Shown: positions 45,340 to 57,082, numbered from the stretch's first letter. The stretch: 64,000 bases of DNA from Cryptocoryne crispatula var. balansae (GCA_036172225.1 CM069930.1:23758530-23822529); one strand, 5' to 3'. The notes: generated from the sequence alone by a model not told the origin. Program-made: numbers and translations.

Positions 45340-48300
45340 ATGGCCGATCAAGGTGACGCAGCACCAGCACGTGCTTCCGACGTGGGTTGGGAACACGGGC
45401 ATATGGTAGACCTAGTCAGGAAGAGGGTACAATGCAAGTGGTGTGGGAAGGAGATGAACGGGGGGGTGTTCCTAGAAACAACATATTGCCAACGTGGGAA
45501 TGTAAAAAAATGTGACAAGGTGCCCGGGGAGAAGAGTGAGGAGATGAGAGGATACATGACGGTAGAGCCTCTCGACGGGGTCATTGGGATCGAGCAGGGA
45601 GGAGTTGCACGACGAGCTACTCCGAAGGAGGAGGGACCGCGATTTGCCTACCTCGAAAGGGAAAGGCAAGGGGAAGGCAAGATGAGCCGGAGCCGAGAAG
45701 GCGAGGATGAGTCCACGGACTCCGAGCCGAGACGTACTAGGCACGCCCAAGCGTGCATTGGGCCGAGGAGGAGGACAGAGGGGGAGGAGCGAGGAGGGTC
45801 TGGGTCCAGAGTTGACCCAGCTTTGGGCCGATCAGCATCGGCTCGTCCTACCCGGGACCGAGAGCCTGACCCCAGGAGACAGGAGCCATACCGCCGTTCT
45901 ACTTCTACCAGCACTCGATTTACACCGAGTGACGAGTATTTATTTAGGAAACAGAAAGTGCCAGTCGAGATGGGGATTAGCGAGGCAATGAAAGGGGTGA
46001 AGGCAACAGGAACGGCTGCAAAGAGAGCCGTTCGCCACATTGTGAAGTGGTTTTTACATGCAGGTATCACTTTTTAAATTAAAATTGACATTATGTGTGT
46101 TTTATGTACTTAAACTTAATTTTAGCCTGATCCCATTTTTTTTAACTTGATGTAGGCATCCCAGCACATGCAGCCACCAGCCCCTACTTCCAGACGATGG
46201 TGGATGCCGTGGGGGAGGCTGGACCGGGGTTGCAAGCCCCCGGCGGTAGACACATATACGGCGCCGGCCTCGGATGAGGAGGTCCGTGGAGTTGAGGGAG
46301 TGGATGGATGGGTTCAAGTTGGTGTGGAAGGAGAGGGGTTGCACAATCATGTGCGATGGGTGGACAGGTATCACCAAGAGGAGTATGATAAACTTCTTGG
46401 TGTACTGTTCTGAGGGGACTACATTCTTGAAGTCGGTAGATGCTTCCGGGAAGATTAAAAATGCCGACTTCATCTTTTCTCTGATGGATGGGGTGGTGGA
46501 GGAGCTCGGGGAGGACACTGTAGTTCAGGTTGTCACTGACAACGAACCATCGTATAAGGCGGCTGGGAGGAAGTTGATGGAGAAGAGGAAGCACATCTTC
46601 TGGGTGCCCTGTGCAACACATTCTATAGATCTCATTTTAGAGGATATAGGCAAGGAGGAGGGTGTATCTACACTTGTCAGGCAGGCGCAGACGATCACAT
46701 CTTTTATTTATTCGCCCGCCTCCTACATATCATGAGATCTCACACAGGAGGGCACGATCTTGTTAGGCCCGGTCCGACACGATTTGCCATGAACTTCATT
46801 GCACTGGAGAGTTTACACTGGCACAGGCATGCATTGGTTAGGTTCACACAGTCCGAGGAGTATTACAACTATATGGTGGACAACCTGCATGACAAGAAAG
46901 AACAGTTGGAGATTCTTGTCAGGTGTGAGAAGCAGATCAGTGACAAGAGGTTTTGGGAGAGGATTACCTACTACTTGGCAATCATTGAGCCAATTGGTAG
47001 TTGTCTTCGAGGTTGGTAGACTCGGATGACGGGGGACCGATGGGCACACTGTATGATGCTATCGACCCGGCAAATCTGAAAAATAAAGAAAAAAACTCCA
47101 GAGGTTACAAAAAGTGGTGGAAGATCATTGATGACCGATGAGACAAGACCTTGCACCACTATGTTCATGCTCCAGGTTACTTGGTTAAAAAATTATTTTT
47201 TCTTTATAATTGTCTTATATACACAGTGTTAACTAATAAAGTCTTGCAGGATATTTTTTGAACCCCCGCATCCAATATGGAGGACAGGTTGTGAACGACA
47301 ACGAGGTGATGCGGGGTACACTTGCAGTTATTCAGCGTCTGTGCCGATCTCAGCAGGACAGGATAGAGGCTGAGATAGAAGTAAGTTAGAGTTCATTAAA
47401 TACCTTGGACTAGCATTACCAGACAATTAATTTTTATTTTTATTTTTCAGATGCAGAAGTACAAGATGAGGGTCGGCGTATACTCAGATGCTGACCTGAA
47501 ATATTCAGTTGACAAAGTGTCACCTGGTATAGTAATAGTTTGATGAGGAATTTCTTTTCTTTTCATATAAGTTATGGTGACGATGGGCTAATTGTTTTCC
47601 TTTTCTTGTCTTGTGTTTTTCTTGCTGCTGAGTGGTGGGTTCAGGTGAACACTGTGAGGGATGGAATCCACTTGCGGCCATCGGTATCGTGGATACTCAG
47701 CCGAGCACCGCTCCTCCCATTGTGAGAAGGAATCGGAGTACATTCAACTGATACATACGAAAAGGAGGAACGAGGTTGACCTCGACCGGTCGAGAAGCCG
47801 GTCTTCGTCATTACAACATGAGGGTCATGCATAAAGAACATCAAGGATCGACGAGAAGATCGGCGAGGCACGATTTGCACGATTCGCGGTGGCCCGTACG
47901 AGCGAGAGGCATTCCTCCGCCACACCACCACCCGAGGAGGTGGACATGGACCGGATATTCCGGAGGAGCATGCACTTGCCTCCTGGATAGAGGAGAGGGA
48001 AGCCAGGGATCATGCAGCTGAGTTTGATCCCGATGACCGTGCATGGGCTGAAGGAGAGTTGGATGGTGTTGAAGCCGAGGAGGATGCTCCAACTCCACCT
48101 CCATCTACTTCTCAGGCTCAGGCAGGGCCTTCTTCTGCCCCAGCAGCTATGGTCCGGCCCACTGCCGGCTTAGCCCCGGCTCCGGCTCTAGTCCCCCAAA
48201 GGCGGCGCTCACCCCATTCGCGATCCGGGGAAAACGAAAACAAAGTTAACTGCACGGGAAATGGAAGGATTTGCAAAGCTGAAAAAAACTTTGGGTTCCG

Positions 48301-48771
48301 GTCCTTCTGGTACTTCAGAGATGGCTGAAGACGTGAAGAGAAGGAAGCTAGAGGTCAGGCGTCCTGTCAGCCCAGATGACAGCACACAGGCTCCTTCTCA
48401 CTCCTCAGGTGATGATGACGAGGAGTGCATACCGACGCGACGGCACCATCGGCGACGAGTCTCCTGATTCACGGCTTCCAAAGCCGTATTACACGCTGGA
48501 TGAGCAAACACCTCAATCTTATATTATGGAGCCACAGTATCCAGCATTTGGCCAGGTTGACCAGCAGTGGATTACACCACCAGCTCCACCATCCTCTGCT
48601 TACGTCCCGGTCGTCCCGCAGTCCGATCCATACGACCTTGATGGCATGGCATCAGCATTATTTTCATATGGATATGGTCCCGGACAGTATACAAGACTGA
48701 GCACGAGGGAGGAGCATCACGAGCAGCAGGGAGAGGAGGAAGACCCATATCTATATCCTGGATATTGGTAG
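45340..48771 (+). pseudogene. hAT transposase gene with introns, frameshifted
   Basis: Exon 1 (45340-46063) starts MADQGDAAPARASDVGWEHG and holds a BED-like finger (VQCKWCGKEMNGG...TTYCQRGNVKKC). It ends at CAG|GTATCA. Exon 2 (46156-47175) carries DUF659: CTIMCDGWTGITKRSMINF, EDTVVQVVTDNEPSYKAA, FWVPCATHSIDLILEDI. It continues to IIDDR, where a TGA replaces the usual W, then LHHYVHAPG. Exon 3 (47250-47380) begins YFLNPRIQYGG. Exon 4 is 47451-47526. The last exon has WW, SSHCEKESEYIQLIHTKRRN (hAT C-terminal dimerisation) and an acidic, Tyr/Pro-rich tail ending at 48771. Frameshifts lie near 46270, 46735 and 47700. The enzyme would cut and paste the element. Confidence 0.85.
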
Positions 48772-49014
48772 TAGATTGATATGATGTAATTTTTTTATGA
48801 TGTATCAACTCATTTATTTTTGAATCAATGGAATTGGAATATGTACTTAACTTCAAGTCTTCAATTGGAGTTCATTAGTATTTATTCGATGTGGTCCTGT
48901 GGATGAATGCATTTGTTATTTTTAAAAAAATTTCTAACTCATTTCCTATTTTTTTTAGATTTTTTCTGAATTTTTTTGTTTTTTTTGACGAAAAAAAAAA
49001 TTCAAAAAAAAAAA
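48772..49014 (+). other. 3' non-coding region of hAT copy 1
   Basis: This is AT-rich, with T-runs and A-runs, between the transposase stop and the right subterminal repeats. Confidence 0.6.
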
Positions 49015-49408
49015 ACGATTCCGAACCGATCCGGAATCGATTCCCTTCCCAGGAATCGGCCGATTCCTTGAATCGGAATCGGAATCGGTCCCGATTCCGA
49101 TTCCGAGACTATTAGTCTAGGCGAAATCCACTCATTTTTGGGGTGATCATCTAGTCTCGAAATAGTTGTCAGTCCACTAATGGAGTTTTCTAACTATGTT
49201 ATTTGACCTTTTTATGCACCTTTGTGTGCTGGTTGCTTTGTGGTTTGGTGTTTGGCTTTTGAAAATATTAATTTTCAAACTAAATCTTGTTATCGTTAAC
49301 TCGACTGAGTGTTTTTTCTTTTTAGGATTGTTGTTTGTCATCTATGTATTTCTCTAATATGAATGCATGAATATGTTCTCTGTCAAAAAAAAAACTTTAC
49401 TAGGGAGG

Positions 49409-50239
49409 ACATTGGCGATGTCTAAAAACTATCATCAATTCATTCATTCCTCTTCTCCAAAAAAGTTTGGGAATAGAAATACTATACTAATGATTGCTTA
49501 AAAGTCACCACCAAATCAATCAATCATCTTCTTAGAGAATTTAGGAATAAAAATACTGTATTGGCAACGACTTGCAGCCATCGCTAGTACTCTATTGCCA
49601 TCACTATAAAGAATATTGATGACAACTATCGACCGTCGCCAATAAATATGTTGAACAAATAATATATTTTAATATTAAAAAATACAAAACTTCATACATG
49701 ATTACAACCATACATGAATATACAATTAACCCATAACCTATATTCCATACAATTTCTTACAAACTTGTGGATGAGATTTTTGGAACCACCACCACCATTC
49801 CTCTTTTCACTCTCTATCACACGCTCACTTTGGTCTTCGGACGTTTGGTTCTCGGTTTCACTCGGAACGAATGACCAGTTTGGGTTGCGTGGAATGAGGG
49901 AGTGAAAGAAGAGGAAATGTGGGGGGGTGAAAGAAATGATGGTTGCCAAGATGTGGATAGGGACTTCTTCCCTCACACCCACAGTATGTATTTCTCTTTT
50001 TTTTCCTTCTTTCTCACACTCACTTTGATCCTCAAATGGTCGACCCTTGATGTCACTTGGGCACTGAAGGAACAGTTTGGGTCATATAGAACATAAAGAG
50101 GAAAATAAGTGGTGAGAAAGAATGGTAAAATGAAAGGGAAATCAATGTAGAAACATGAGAGTGTGATATGTGTGGTCGTCAGAAGTCATGAACTTCGAAT
50201 TATAAAAATATATGAAAAGATTTTAGTTGTTGACCATGT
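49409..50239 (+). other. CACTA subterminal sequence and diverged duplication
   Basis: 49409-49650 has blocks such as ttggcgatg, agccatcgctagtactc and gaccgtcgccaataa, fitting CACTA subterminal repeats. Between 49795 and 50090 a segment with ctcactttggtcttc, cagtttgggt and gaatgagg is roughly duplicated. No gene was recognised. Confidence 0.45.
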
Positions 50240-51976
50240 GTACCTTAGCAGGGAGATATTCTTAGGGGTGTGGGTTCCACCTACCTTCTCTTCGGCCAGC
50301 CAAGAATAGGGTGCAAATGAACCGATACACTCGACAAGTAGTTCAAAAACTCAGCTCAATAAAAATTTGACTCAGCTTGTTTATTATGCTAAATTGAACA
50401 AGCTTAAACAAAAAATAAAACTTGACTCATTAAACAAGTTGAGCTTGAACAAGCTTCTATTCGGCTCGATAAGCTCACGAGTAGCTTGATTAAATATTCT
50501 ATTGAATATTTATTTTTTAAAAAATTAAATTATGAATATTAATAATTATATATTATCACTTAAATATATTAAATAATTCGAAATTTGAGTTTAAACTTAG
50601 ATCAAGTTTCATAAAAGAGCTAAATCTAAAGTTTCATAAATGACTTTTCATTGGTATTGGGTTTCATAAATGAGTCTAGCTACTACTCGAGCTCAAGCTT
50701 AACTCAACTCAATTAATAAATGAACCAAGCTCAAATAAGGGTTCGACATACTCATTAAAAATCAAGCTCAAACTCAAACTCTTGTAAAATAAACGAGCCA
50801 AGCTTGAACACCATACTAATCGGCTCAACTCGCTTGCATCCCTAGCCAGGAAGAAGAAACTTGAGACCTTCCTCTTGTTCAATCTAATTAGGACAGCAAG
50901 GAGGTTACTCCAACTGGCTTCTCCTGATGGCCTAGTCTATGGGGAATCAGGCGCCCTAATCAAGGGGGCACCTGGGTGCCCAAAAGATAGCATGTAGATG
51001 GCTTCTTTCTCGCTTCGCTTCGGGCTCGTTGGTGATCTCTGGCACATCAGTGCAATTCCTTAGGGTTTCCTTGACACCCAAGAATGTGTAGGAAGTCAGG
51101 AAAACCCTCCAAGAGAGAAAGGTTGAGAAGGGGAGCCTCCAAGAGTTGAGAGAAAGGTAGGGGAAGGATGAAGAAGATCATGAGGAATGGGCCTTTCTCT
51201 TGAGCTCTTAAAGGGGGTTCTCTACGGAGTAGGAGGGCTTGGAAGCCTCTTGAGGTGAAGATGAAAGTGTTGTGAAGAAAGGAGAACTATGTAGAGAACT
51301 CTCAAAATGTTATAGAAGGGTCTCCTTATGTAGCCACTTGAAGGGCAATTCTAGAAGATAGAAAAGTATGTTTTCAGGTACAAAGCCACTAATAGACGAG
51401 GGTGCTTGCAATAGTATTAATGATTATTGTGAAAAGTTGAGAATCTTCTATCGCTGGGCATGTGCTCTATGCATTCATGAATCCTGTTAACATAGTCAAA
51501 AGTGTACTTTCTGGCTTGATGTCTAGTTGAACAAGGCATTTTGATTAGATAGTGAAATAAATGCATCGTGCATGTGCCTAGCATGGCACCATTCACATAG
51601 TCAAATCTATCTCTTAAACAGAAAATGCTCTAATAGATGGGCATTCGGGTTAATGTTCATTCCAATGGTCATGTGTGCTACGGCGGGAAGGAAATGGCCG
51701 AAAGTTTGGAACCTAGCATCCTATTGAACAAGGTGCCAAGTGCCCTGTTTATCAGGGTGCCAAAACTTGGTGCCCCTTTATTGGGCATTAGATGCCCCCC
51801 TCTCTAGTCAGAGTGTAAGGCACCTTGTTAAAGGGGGCACCAGGCCCCCCTTTAATGGGGTATCATGTCCTAGCAACCCAAAAGCATATGGAAAGCTCCA
51901 TTTTTTTAGAAAACTCATTTTTTTTCAATACAATACTTAAATATACTTTATAGAAACAAGAATTTTGGGCTTTACA
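50240..51976 (-). mobile_element. Candidate LTR, minus strand
   Basis: Read on the minus strand it would begin TGTAAAGCCCAAAATTCTTG (from 51976) and end ggtacaca (at 50240). It lies downstream of a minus-strand integrase and its 3' array, where a 3' LTR is expected. The hAT-type MITE at 50307-50844 is inserted in it. A region of short ggtgcc/gggcacc repeats lies at 51640-51880. No second LTR is available for confirmation. Confidence 0.4.
50307..50844 (+). mobile_element. hAT-type MITE, 538 bp
   Basis: The left end TAGGGTGCAAATGAACCGA and the right end, read inward, TAGGGATGCAAGCGAGTTGA share the hAT-like TAGGG(A)TGCAA(A/G) start. Octamers gccaagaa (50299-50306) and gccaggaa (50845-50852) differ at one base. 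The interior is made of degenerate agctcgagctcaa and ttgagcttgaacaagctt blocks and is non-coding. Confidence 0.8.
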
Positions 51977-52619
51977 ACTAAGTCAAATTTGTGTGTTTAT
52001 AGCTTGCCTCACCTTAGCATCGACTTTGCAAGGGAGCATCATAGAGTGAAGTGTAGATGAATGTAGCAAAGTGCAACGAGATGTAACAGAACATAGGTGA
52101 GTGTAGTGGAGCACAATGAGGTGTAGTGTATTGCAATTGGACTGAAAAGATAACACCGAAGTATAGGTTTAAACATGCTCATAAAGGCCTAGTTGAGCAA
52201 ATTAAACCTTGCCAGATTTCAAGGCCTCTTGTTCCTTCTAAACCTTCTCCCATGGTCGAGCGATTAAAAAATGGTGTGATATGGGCATGAGTAGTAGTAA
52301 CATAAAAGACATACCCCATGTGGTGGGGGATGTAGAAAGTAAATAAATGGCATCCTAAATGGAGAAATTGTCATCGGCTAGCCACCGAATTGCGTGATGT
52401 ACTAGACTAAGAAAAGCAGCCAAAAATAAATTGAGAAAACTAAACTAAATTTGGCTAAACTTCTAATCAACCAGGGTTGGGTCTTCAAGTTCATTAGGGT
52501 CCTTTAAGAAAAATTGGCTTAGTTTAGATTGAAATAATCTCCTATCTCAATGAAATCATCATTAAAGCTCGTTAAAAAATAGTTCACAAAAAAATCCAAG
52601 ATTGCATCCTAGGGCTATA
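51977..52619. other. Non-coding sequence, probably 3' UTR of the minus-strand Tat element
   Basis: There is no gene. Short repeats such as gtgtagtggagcacaatgag occur near 52050-52140. Confidence 0.4.
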
Positions 52620-53560
52620 TAAGGACAGTCTGTGATGATTCATGATGGAAGATATATGATGGTCCGCGAGGGAGCCAAATATGAGAAGCACCATGGTAGG
52701 ATCTAAGGTTGTGATAGTCCATGTGGGGACTTTGGAAAAAAAAAGTAAAGAGGTCCTAGTGGGGACCAGGGATGGAAAGCGCTATGGTGAGAGCTAAAAA
52801 TTTGATGGTCCATGTAAGGGCTAAAGTGTGAAAAGTGCCATGGTGGGGCTAAAGATATGATGGTCTATGTGGGGATTGATGTGTGATGGTATACACGGGG
52901 ACCGATAATATAGAGTGCCATGGTGGATATTGAAAGGGAGTCATCTCACATCGGGACATAACTGTACCACAATAAGATTTAAAAGAAGGTTGTGGTTCCA
53001 TATGAGGAATGAGAATTGTAAGATTTTCCATACAGGGATCGAAAATGAAGGCTACCATGATAGAAATTAGAGATGTAATGGCCCGCATGGGAATTCAAGT
53101 GATGCTATGGTGGTATCTAAATGGGTGTTGGTCCATATGAGGACCATAATTGAAGGGCTTCATGGTGGGAGTTGAGGTTGTGATGGTCCACGTGGGAACC
53201 AAAGGTGAAAGAGCACCATGGTGGGAGCTTAAGGTACATTGGTCCATGTGGGAATCGAAAATGAAGTGAAGAGATCCTTGCAGGAACTGACAACATAAAT
53301 TAGAAAAATGACAAAACATACATGTCACGAAATGAACATGGTGGGATGCAAATGTGAATGCAAAGATACTTACGAATTTAAACCAAGAAAGGTGAGAGTG
53401 GCTACAACAGAAAACACAGTATGATAGAATCATGGTGTGTATGGACACATGGTGGGATAAGGAATAAGACCATGGTGAGATAAGGAATGACCATGGCATA
53501 ATGATTGGTAGAACATAGCGTGGCAATTGGTTAAATGGGATGATGATAACAACAAGACTT
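52620..53560 (-). repeat. Tandem array, about 60-65 bp unit, 3' UTR of minus-strand Tat element
   Basis: Degenerate units contain gatggtccatgtggggac and gtgccatggtgggagct. In the minus orientation the array lies downstream of the integrase, the same position as array B in the plus-strand element, and it shares the ccatcatg... tatatgg theme on the opposite strand. Confidence 0.75.
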
Positions 53561-54229
53561 TACAATGGGATGCCAAGCACAGATGGCAGAACATATAGGA
53601 GATGGGGAGAACTAGCTAAGAAAGACTAAAACATGATGTAACATGCGATGCATAAACATGATGAATGAAAGAATGCATGCAAGGTTTAAAGAAATGTAAA
53701 ATAGCATAAGAAAATAGTTGAAGATATAGGTTGCATGTGACATGCCAAGATACCTTAAGAGGAATTGTCATCCCAACATGTACAACGTTAGCCTATCCGC
53801 AATCCTAGTGCGTGACGAAGACATCATTGATTTTGTTTAAGCGATTCTCAGGTGCAGCCCCCAAACTTGAGGCTTTCAACATCTCAAATACTATAATTTT
53901 GATAGATGCAAGACTAAAATGAAAGTCTTAATAGGGGTTGAGGGTAGTCCTCTTTTGATCTTATATTTTCTAATTTTTTTATTGCTTTGCTATCTATAAA
54001 TCAAGTGCTTAAGAAAAAGAGTTAATGTGCGAGATCCCTTGTATGGAGTCCTTGTTTCCTGCATTAACTAGGAAAAGAGATTATCAAAATTTTATTGCAG
54101 CTTTGCTCCTTTGCTTGAGGAGGGTTGAAATTGCCTTGATCCTCCATCAAGTGACATAAGCCTTTTTAAAAGAAAAAATGATAACAAACTAATTATGCAT
54201 TGCATAAAAAGAAACGTGCAAGATTGAAT
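53561..54229 (-). other. 3' UTR between array and integrase
   Basis: No gene or clear repeat was recognised. Confidence 0.5.
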
Positions 54230-55398
54230 TTAAATATGCATGCACAAGTAAAGAGCATACAGGGTTTGACCAGTGGGGGTCCGTACAGAAGTACGATAAG
54301 CCCATAGGGCATCTACAAGCTTATCTGGCCAGTCTGCGAACTTGCTAGACTTACAGGTTTTCTTAATGATTTTAATCAAAGTTTTGCTGGTGGCTTCTGC
54401 TTGACCGTTGCCCTGCGGGTAATAAGGAGATGAATGATGTAATGCAATGCGGTACCTGTTGCAAAGATCACACAGATCTTGAGAGAGAAATTGTGGTCCG
54501 TTGTCGGTGATAATGTCGCTGGGTATCCCGAACCTGGCGATGATGTTATGTTTGATGAAGGAGCACGGTGCTGATGCCTTGATCTCCACGAACGCTTCCA
54601 CTTCTGCCCACTTGGTGAAGTACTATGTTGCCCTCAGGATGAATGATTTGGAACGGATTTCAGAGTTAAGATCACTTAGAGGGCCAATGATATCGAAAGC
54701 CCACATGGCGAAGGGCCATGGGGCATGAATCGGATGAAGGGAAGATGCGGGAGAATGGATCTTGTCGGCATGGAGTTTGCAAGAATGACAGTGCCGGACA
54801 AAGACGGAGCAATCCTCTTCTAGGGTTGGCCAATAATACCCCTGCCTGATGATTTTCTTGGCAAGAGCTTGAGCATTGACATGGACCCCAGACCCCGGTA
54901 TGTGCTTCCTTAAGCACCAATTCTGCCTCTACTTCATCAACGTATCTCAATAAAATTCCGCTCAGGCTCCTCTTGTAGAGCACCCCTCCTAGGATGGTAT
55001 ACCTCTGGGATACTCTCCTGATGGCCTTCTTTTCTTTTGCATTTGATCCAGGTGGATATGTCTGATCTTGACAATACCTTGCGATCTCATCAAACCAAGG
55101 CCTCTCACCCTCATCTAACTCTTCCAACTCGATTAGAGAAACTTCCTCTTTCTTCTCCAAATATTCCTTCTTGCCAAATCTCTCCTTGACTTTTAGAAAT
55201 CGACCATCCTTAATCACTGGCATCGACCTTCTACGGACATGAATAGTCTGCACTTGTCTACCTAGCGGGACTGATAGAGATGAAGCTAAGGAGGCAAGGG
55301 CATCAGCAAGGATGTTCTAAGCTCGAGGAACATGGACAAAAGTGAGTTTGGAAAAGAGTTTGATGTAGCAAGAGGTGAGTTCTTGGTAAGGTTTGAGG
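54230..55398 (-). pseudogene. int: Tat-type pol 3' fragment: end of aRNH plus integrase
   Basis: On the minus strand the fragment starts at about 55398 with FVHVPRA, then a stop, then NILADALASLASSLS, the end of an archaeal-type RNase H. The integrase linker follows: RRVSQRYTILGGVLYKRSLS and LVLKEAHTGVWGP (zinc-binding His). After frame changes come the first core D in FAMWAFDIIGPL (near 54700), the second in DIITDNGPQFLSQDL (about 54500), and E in GNGQAEATSKTL. ALWAYRTSVRTPTGQT ends the fragment. The C-terminal integrase part is missing. Upstream pol is absent: the fragment abuts a plus-strand gag at about 55398. Confidence 0.8.
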
Positions 55399-55399
55399 T

Positions 55400-57082
55400 T
55401 TGGATGAGAAGTTCAGTATTTGGTTAGGACTTGGTTTTATAAGATCATTAGAGGGATCAGCTTTAGAGTGGTTCTACTCGCTTGACTCTTTGGAGGCGAG
55501 TAACTTTGAAACTGTCAAAGCTAATTTTTTGCAGAGATATCAAGATAGGGTCGGACCAACATATTCCATCACCGACCTCATGGCCGAAAGAATGAGAAAT
55601 GATGAAGATTTTACCAGATATGCTGATAGGTGGAGGTCCATGGCAGAAAGGCTTACTGATTCCATTTCAGAACCGGAACAAGTGAAGATGATCATCACCA
55701 ATGCCACTCCAGCCTTAAAGAATATGTTGGCTTTGCATCACCCCACCTCCATGAGTGAACTCTATGAGAAGGCACGGTACATTCAGACACAGCTTGGGGA
55801 CTCACCTATCATGAACTTGTTTGATCCTAAACCCGGTACATCCAAGAAAACCACTTTTACCACAACTGGCCCAGTGACTGAGGGTGTAGTGACAAACGAG
55901 AACCTCAGTGTTGTAGGGAACCCACCTAGCAATTATCAACATCGGTTTAGGAACCCTCAACAAAATCAACCATTTAGAAACCCTCGTCAACCTCAACATC
56001 AACCTTCGTTCCAGCCTCGTCAACAACAAGCTCCGATCCCTCAGCGGCCGCAAGCCCCAGTTCCCCAACCACCACGGCAACGGCGGCCAACTACAACCAA
56101 GCACCCCCTCACGATGGCCTACGAGCCCCGAAAGGTTGGACCCGAGAGGAACTATTACCCGCCGTTGTCGTACTCTCTCATGGACATCTTTAATGCACTC
56201 ATGGCGGCAGGGAAAATTGCATTGCCAAGGGAGAAGTTGGAATGGCCTAAAAATGTCAACACAGAGCGATACTACCTGTTTCACAGATATCCTGGGCACA
56301 CCGTAGAAAATTGTTTTCAGTTCAAAGACTACATCCACGACCTTAATGAGCAAGGCAGTATTGACTGGGACCAGATGGGATAATACATCAGAACAGTGAA
56401 AAACCAACGACAGCATGCACCAGCTCAGCAGCAACAACAACAGAACCCTGGCCTGGGGATTATCCAAAACCCTCTACCTCCACATGCACCCGCACCTGGG
56501 AATCAACACGTTAATCCCATCTTGATCTCTTCTGAGGAGTATCATGATCGGGGCCAAAATTGGCAAGTTGAAGGAGCCACCTCCGCCATGCACATCAACC
56601 AAACCGTCCATTCCATACCTCGAGCTACATCAGCCAACCCCATTACTCTCAATCGGCCACCCATCATCCGAGCACCATCACGACCCATCATAACTTCACC
56701 AGCCATACAACTCCAATCGGGACGGACCCTAATCCGCCCAGTTAATCCACCACAATCATCACTACAATTGGGACCCATCATCATCCCACCCCGAGCAACT
56801 GTACCTTCACAACTTACCTACCCTACTATGCCTCAAACCACCAACATTACACCCATCCCAAGAGCTCCCATCATTCGACCTAACCCACCACTCACCACCA
56901 CCACCCCAACTATGGCTTCTCAACTTGCCACAGTACTCAGGAGTGGGCGCATGTTCCAAAGGGTCTTTCCCCAGGCTGGTCAATCAAGGTTGGTACCAGA
57001 AGCAGAAGAAGAACACATCGAAGAACCGTTGCCTGGGACATCCTATGACTTGCTGAAACATCTTGATAAAACCCCGGCATGA
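55400..57082 (+). pseudogene. gag: gag of a Tat-lineage element, 5'-truncated
   Basis: The sequence enters mid-capsid at DEKFSIWLGLGFIRSLEGSA and continues LEWFYSLDSLEASNFETVKA, FLQRYQDRVGPTYSITDLMA and FTRYADRWRSMAERL, clear retrotransposon Gag. A Gln/Pro-rich stretch follows, then YYLFHRYPGHTVENCFQFKD, a C-x2-H-x4-H-x4-C motif in which the first Cys has become Tyr. A stop TAA lies at 56381-56383. The frame reopens in phase at 56396 as a Gln/Pro/Thr-rich linker until TGA at 57080-57082. The missing N-terminus coincides with the junction to the inverted integrase fragment. Confidence 0.82.

Larger units (their letters stand above)
44315..49107 (+). mobile_element. hAT DNA transposon, copy 1
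   Basis: The left end CATAGATTACAGAATCGG matches the terminal repeat of the hAT at 15379-19016. Dense subterminal repeats of the gattccgaccgattcc type fill about 44330-44830 and 49015-49107. ATTCCGAG occurs directly before the left end (44307-44314) and again at 49100-49107, and could be the 8-bp duplication. That octamer also arises easily in these repeats, so the right boundary is uncertain to about 15 bp. The interior encodes a transposase. Confidence 0.75.
43328..49392 (+). mobile_element. Poly(A) retroposon of unknown origin, containing a hAT element
   Basis: A 16-bp direct repeat aactttactagggagg flanks it (43312-43327 and 49393-49408), and a run of ten A (49385-49394) precedes the right copy. 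This is the signature of LINE-type retroposition. Without the hAT insert the body is about 1.3 kb. The left part (43328-43480) has three to four GC-rich repeats with aaaccctcgcggcgg blocks. The rest is C/T-rich or T-rich and non-coding. Confidence 0.75.

Noticed and set aside
50200..50240. Right terminus of the CACTA element (ttttagttgttg)
   Set aside because: It differs from ttttctagtagtg at several positions and the flanking trinucleotides do not match.
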